From: Paramecium octaurelia
Lineage: Eukaryota > Ciliophora > Oligohymenophorea > Peniculida > Parameciidae
Reading direction: 5' to 3'
Length of the DNA stretch: 64,000 nt
Assembly (NCBI GenBank): GCA_905182995.1
Contig: CAJJDP010000104.1
Coordinates: forward strand, 273,015 to 337,014
Part shown: positions 63,862 to 64,000 of the stretch, piece by piece
How the letters are laid out: every line of letters begins with the position of its first letter
Numbering within the stretch: position 1 is the stretch's first letter
Program-made: the position numbers and the translations under genes
The notes under the pieces: model-generated
Told to the model about the DNA's origin: nothing
Database searches by the model: none
The model's input: the letters and a program-made list of their open reading frames with translations, nothing else

Positions 63862-64000
63862 GGAAGATTTTATTTTTAATATAAATATTAATTTAAATCT
63901 TTGATCTTCGTGCAAATGAATCTCATACTCATATCCTTATTTTCTAGAATTTCGATTGCTTCTCTTAAATCAAAACTTCCAGTCTATATGTTTTTTTCAT

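Noticed and set aside
1-64000. Many short open frames seen with the standard code on both strands
   Set aside because: TAA and TAG encode Gln here, so standard-code frames are fragments or shadows of the longer ciliate-code genes.

Overview
The window reads as a stretch of a ciliate macronuclear chromosome, most likely from Paramecium or a close relative. TAA and TAG are read as glutamine, and TGA is the only codon that ends a reading frame. Introns are tiny (20-31 nt in the confident cases), begin with GTA or GTT, mostly end in TAG, and interrupt frames that otherwise run for kilobases. Gaps between genes are often under 100 nt. With this code I could follow most genes from start to TGA, and for most the coding length after removing the introns divides by three. 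I saw no rRNA, tRNA, transposon, viral relic or CRISPR array.

Left part (1-6733): the amino-terminal end of a MAPKK-like kinase (minus), a two-finger C2HC zinc protein with a long Q/N/Y-rich arm (plus), a coiled-coil protein (minus), a small unknown gene (plus) and a DENN-domain protein (plus).

Middle part (21.8-42.4 kb): housekeeping and regulatory genes. These are a three-repeat Myb protein, a VAP-type MSP-domain tail-anchored protein, a B-box/PHR protein, a NOT2 homologue of the CCR4-NOT complex, an unknown 463-residue protein, a small B-box-like membrane protein, the intraflagellar transport protein IFT144/WDR19, a B-box protein with a polyglutamine tract, a possible dehydrogenase relic, and an RCC1-IQ coiled-coil protein.

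The dominant content, more than half of the window, is a family of very large type I membrane proteins at 7.0-21.4 kb and 42.4-63.9 kb, with a possible short relative at 29.1-31.7 kb. Members have a signal peptide whose last part holds a cysteine. In five of them an intron follows that cysteine codon almost immediately. Long ectodomains carry repeated propeller-like blades, a cadherin-like fold sits near the membrane, and one transmembrane helix is followed by a short tail. Three members are single-unit (about 1,390-1,510 residues). One gene is an internal duplication (8.6 kb) and one is an internal triplication (12.8 kb, about 4,200 residues). Near-identical tracts between units, including their introns, point to recent gene conversion. 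I do not recognise this family by name and give no molecular function for it.
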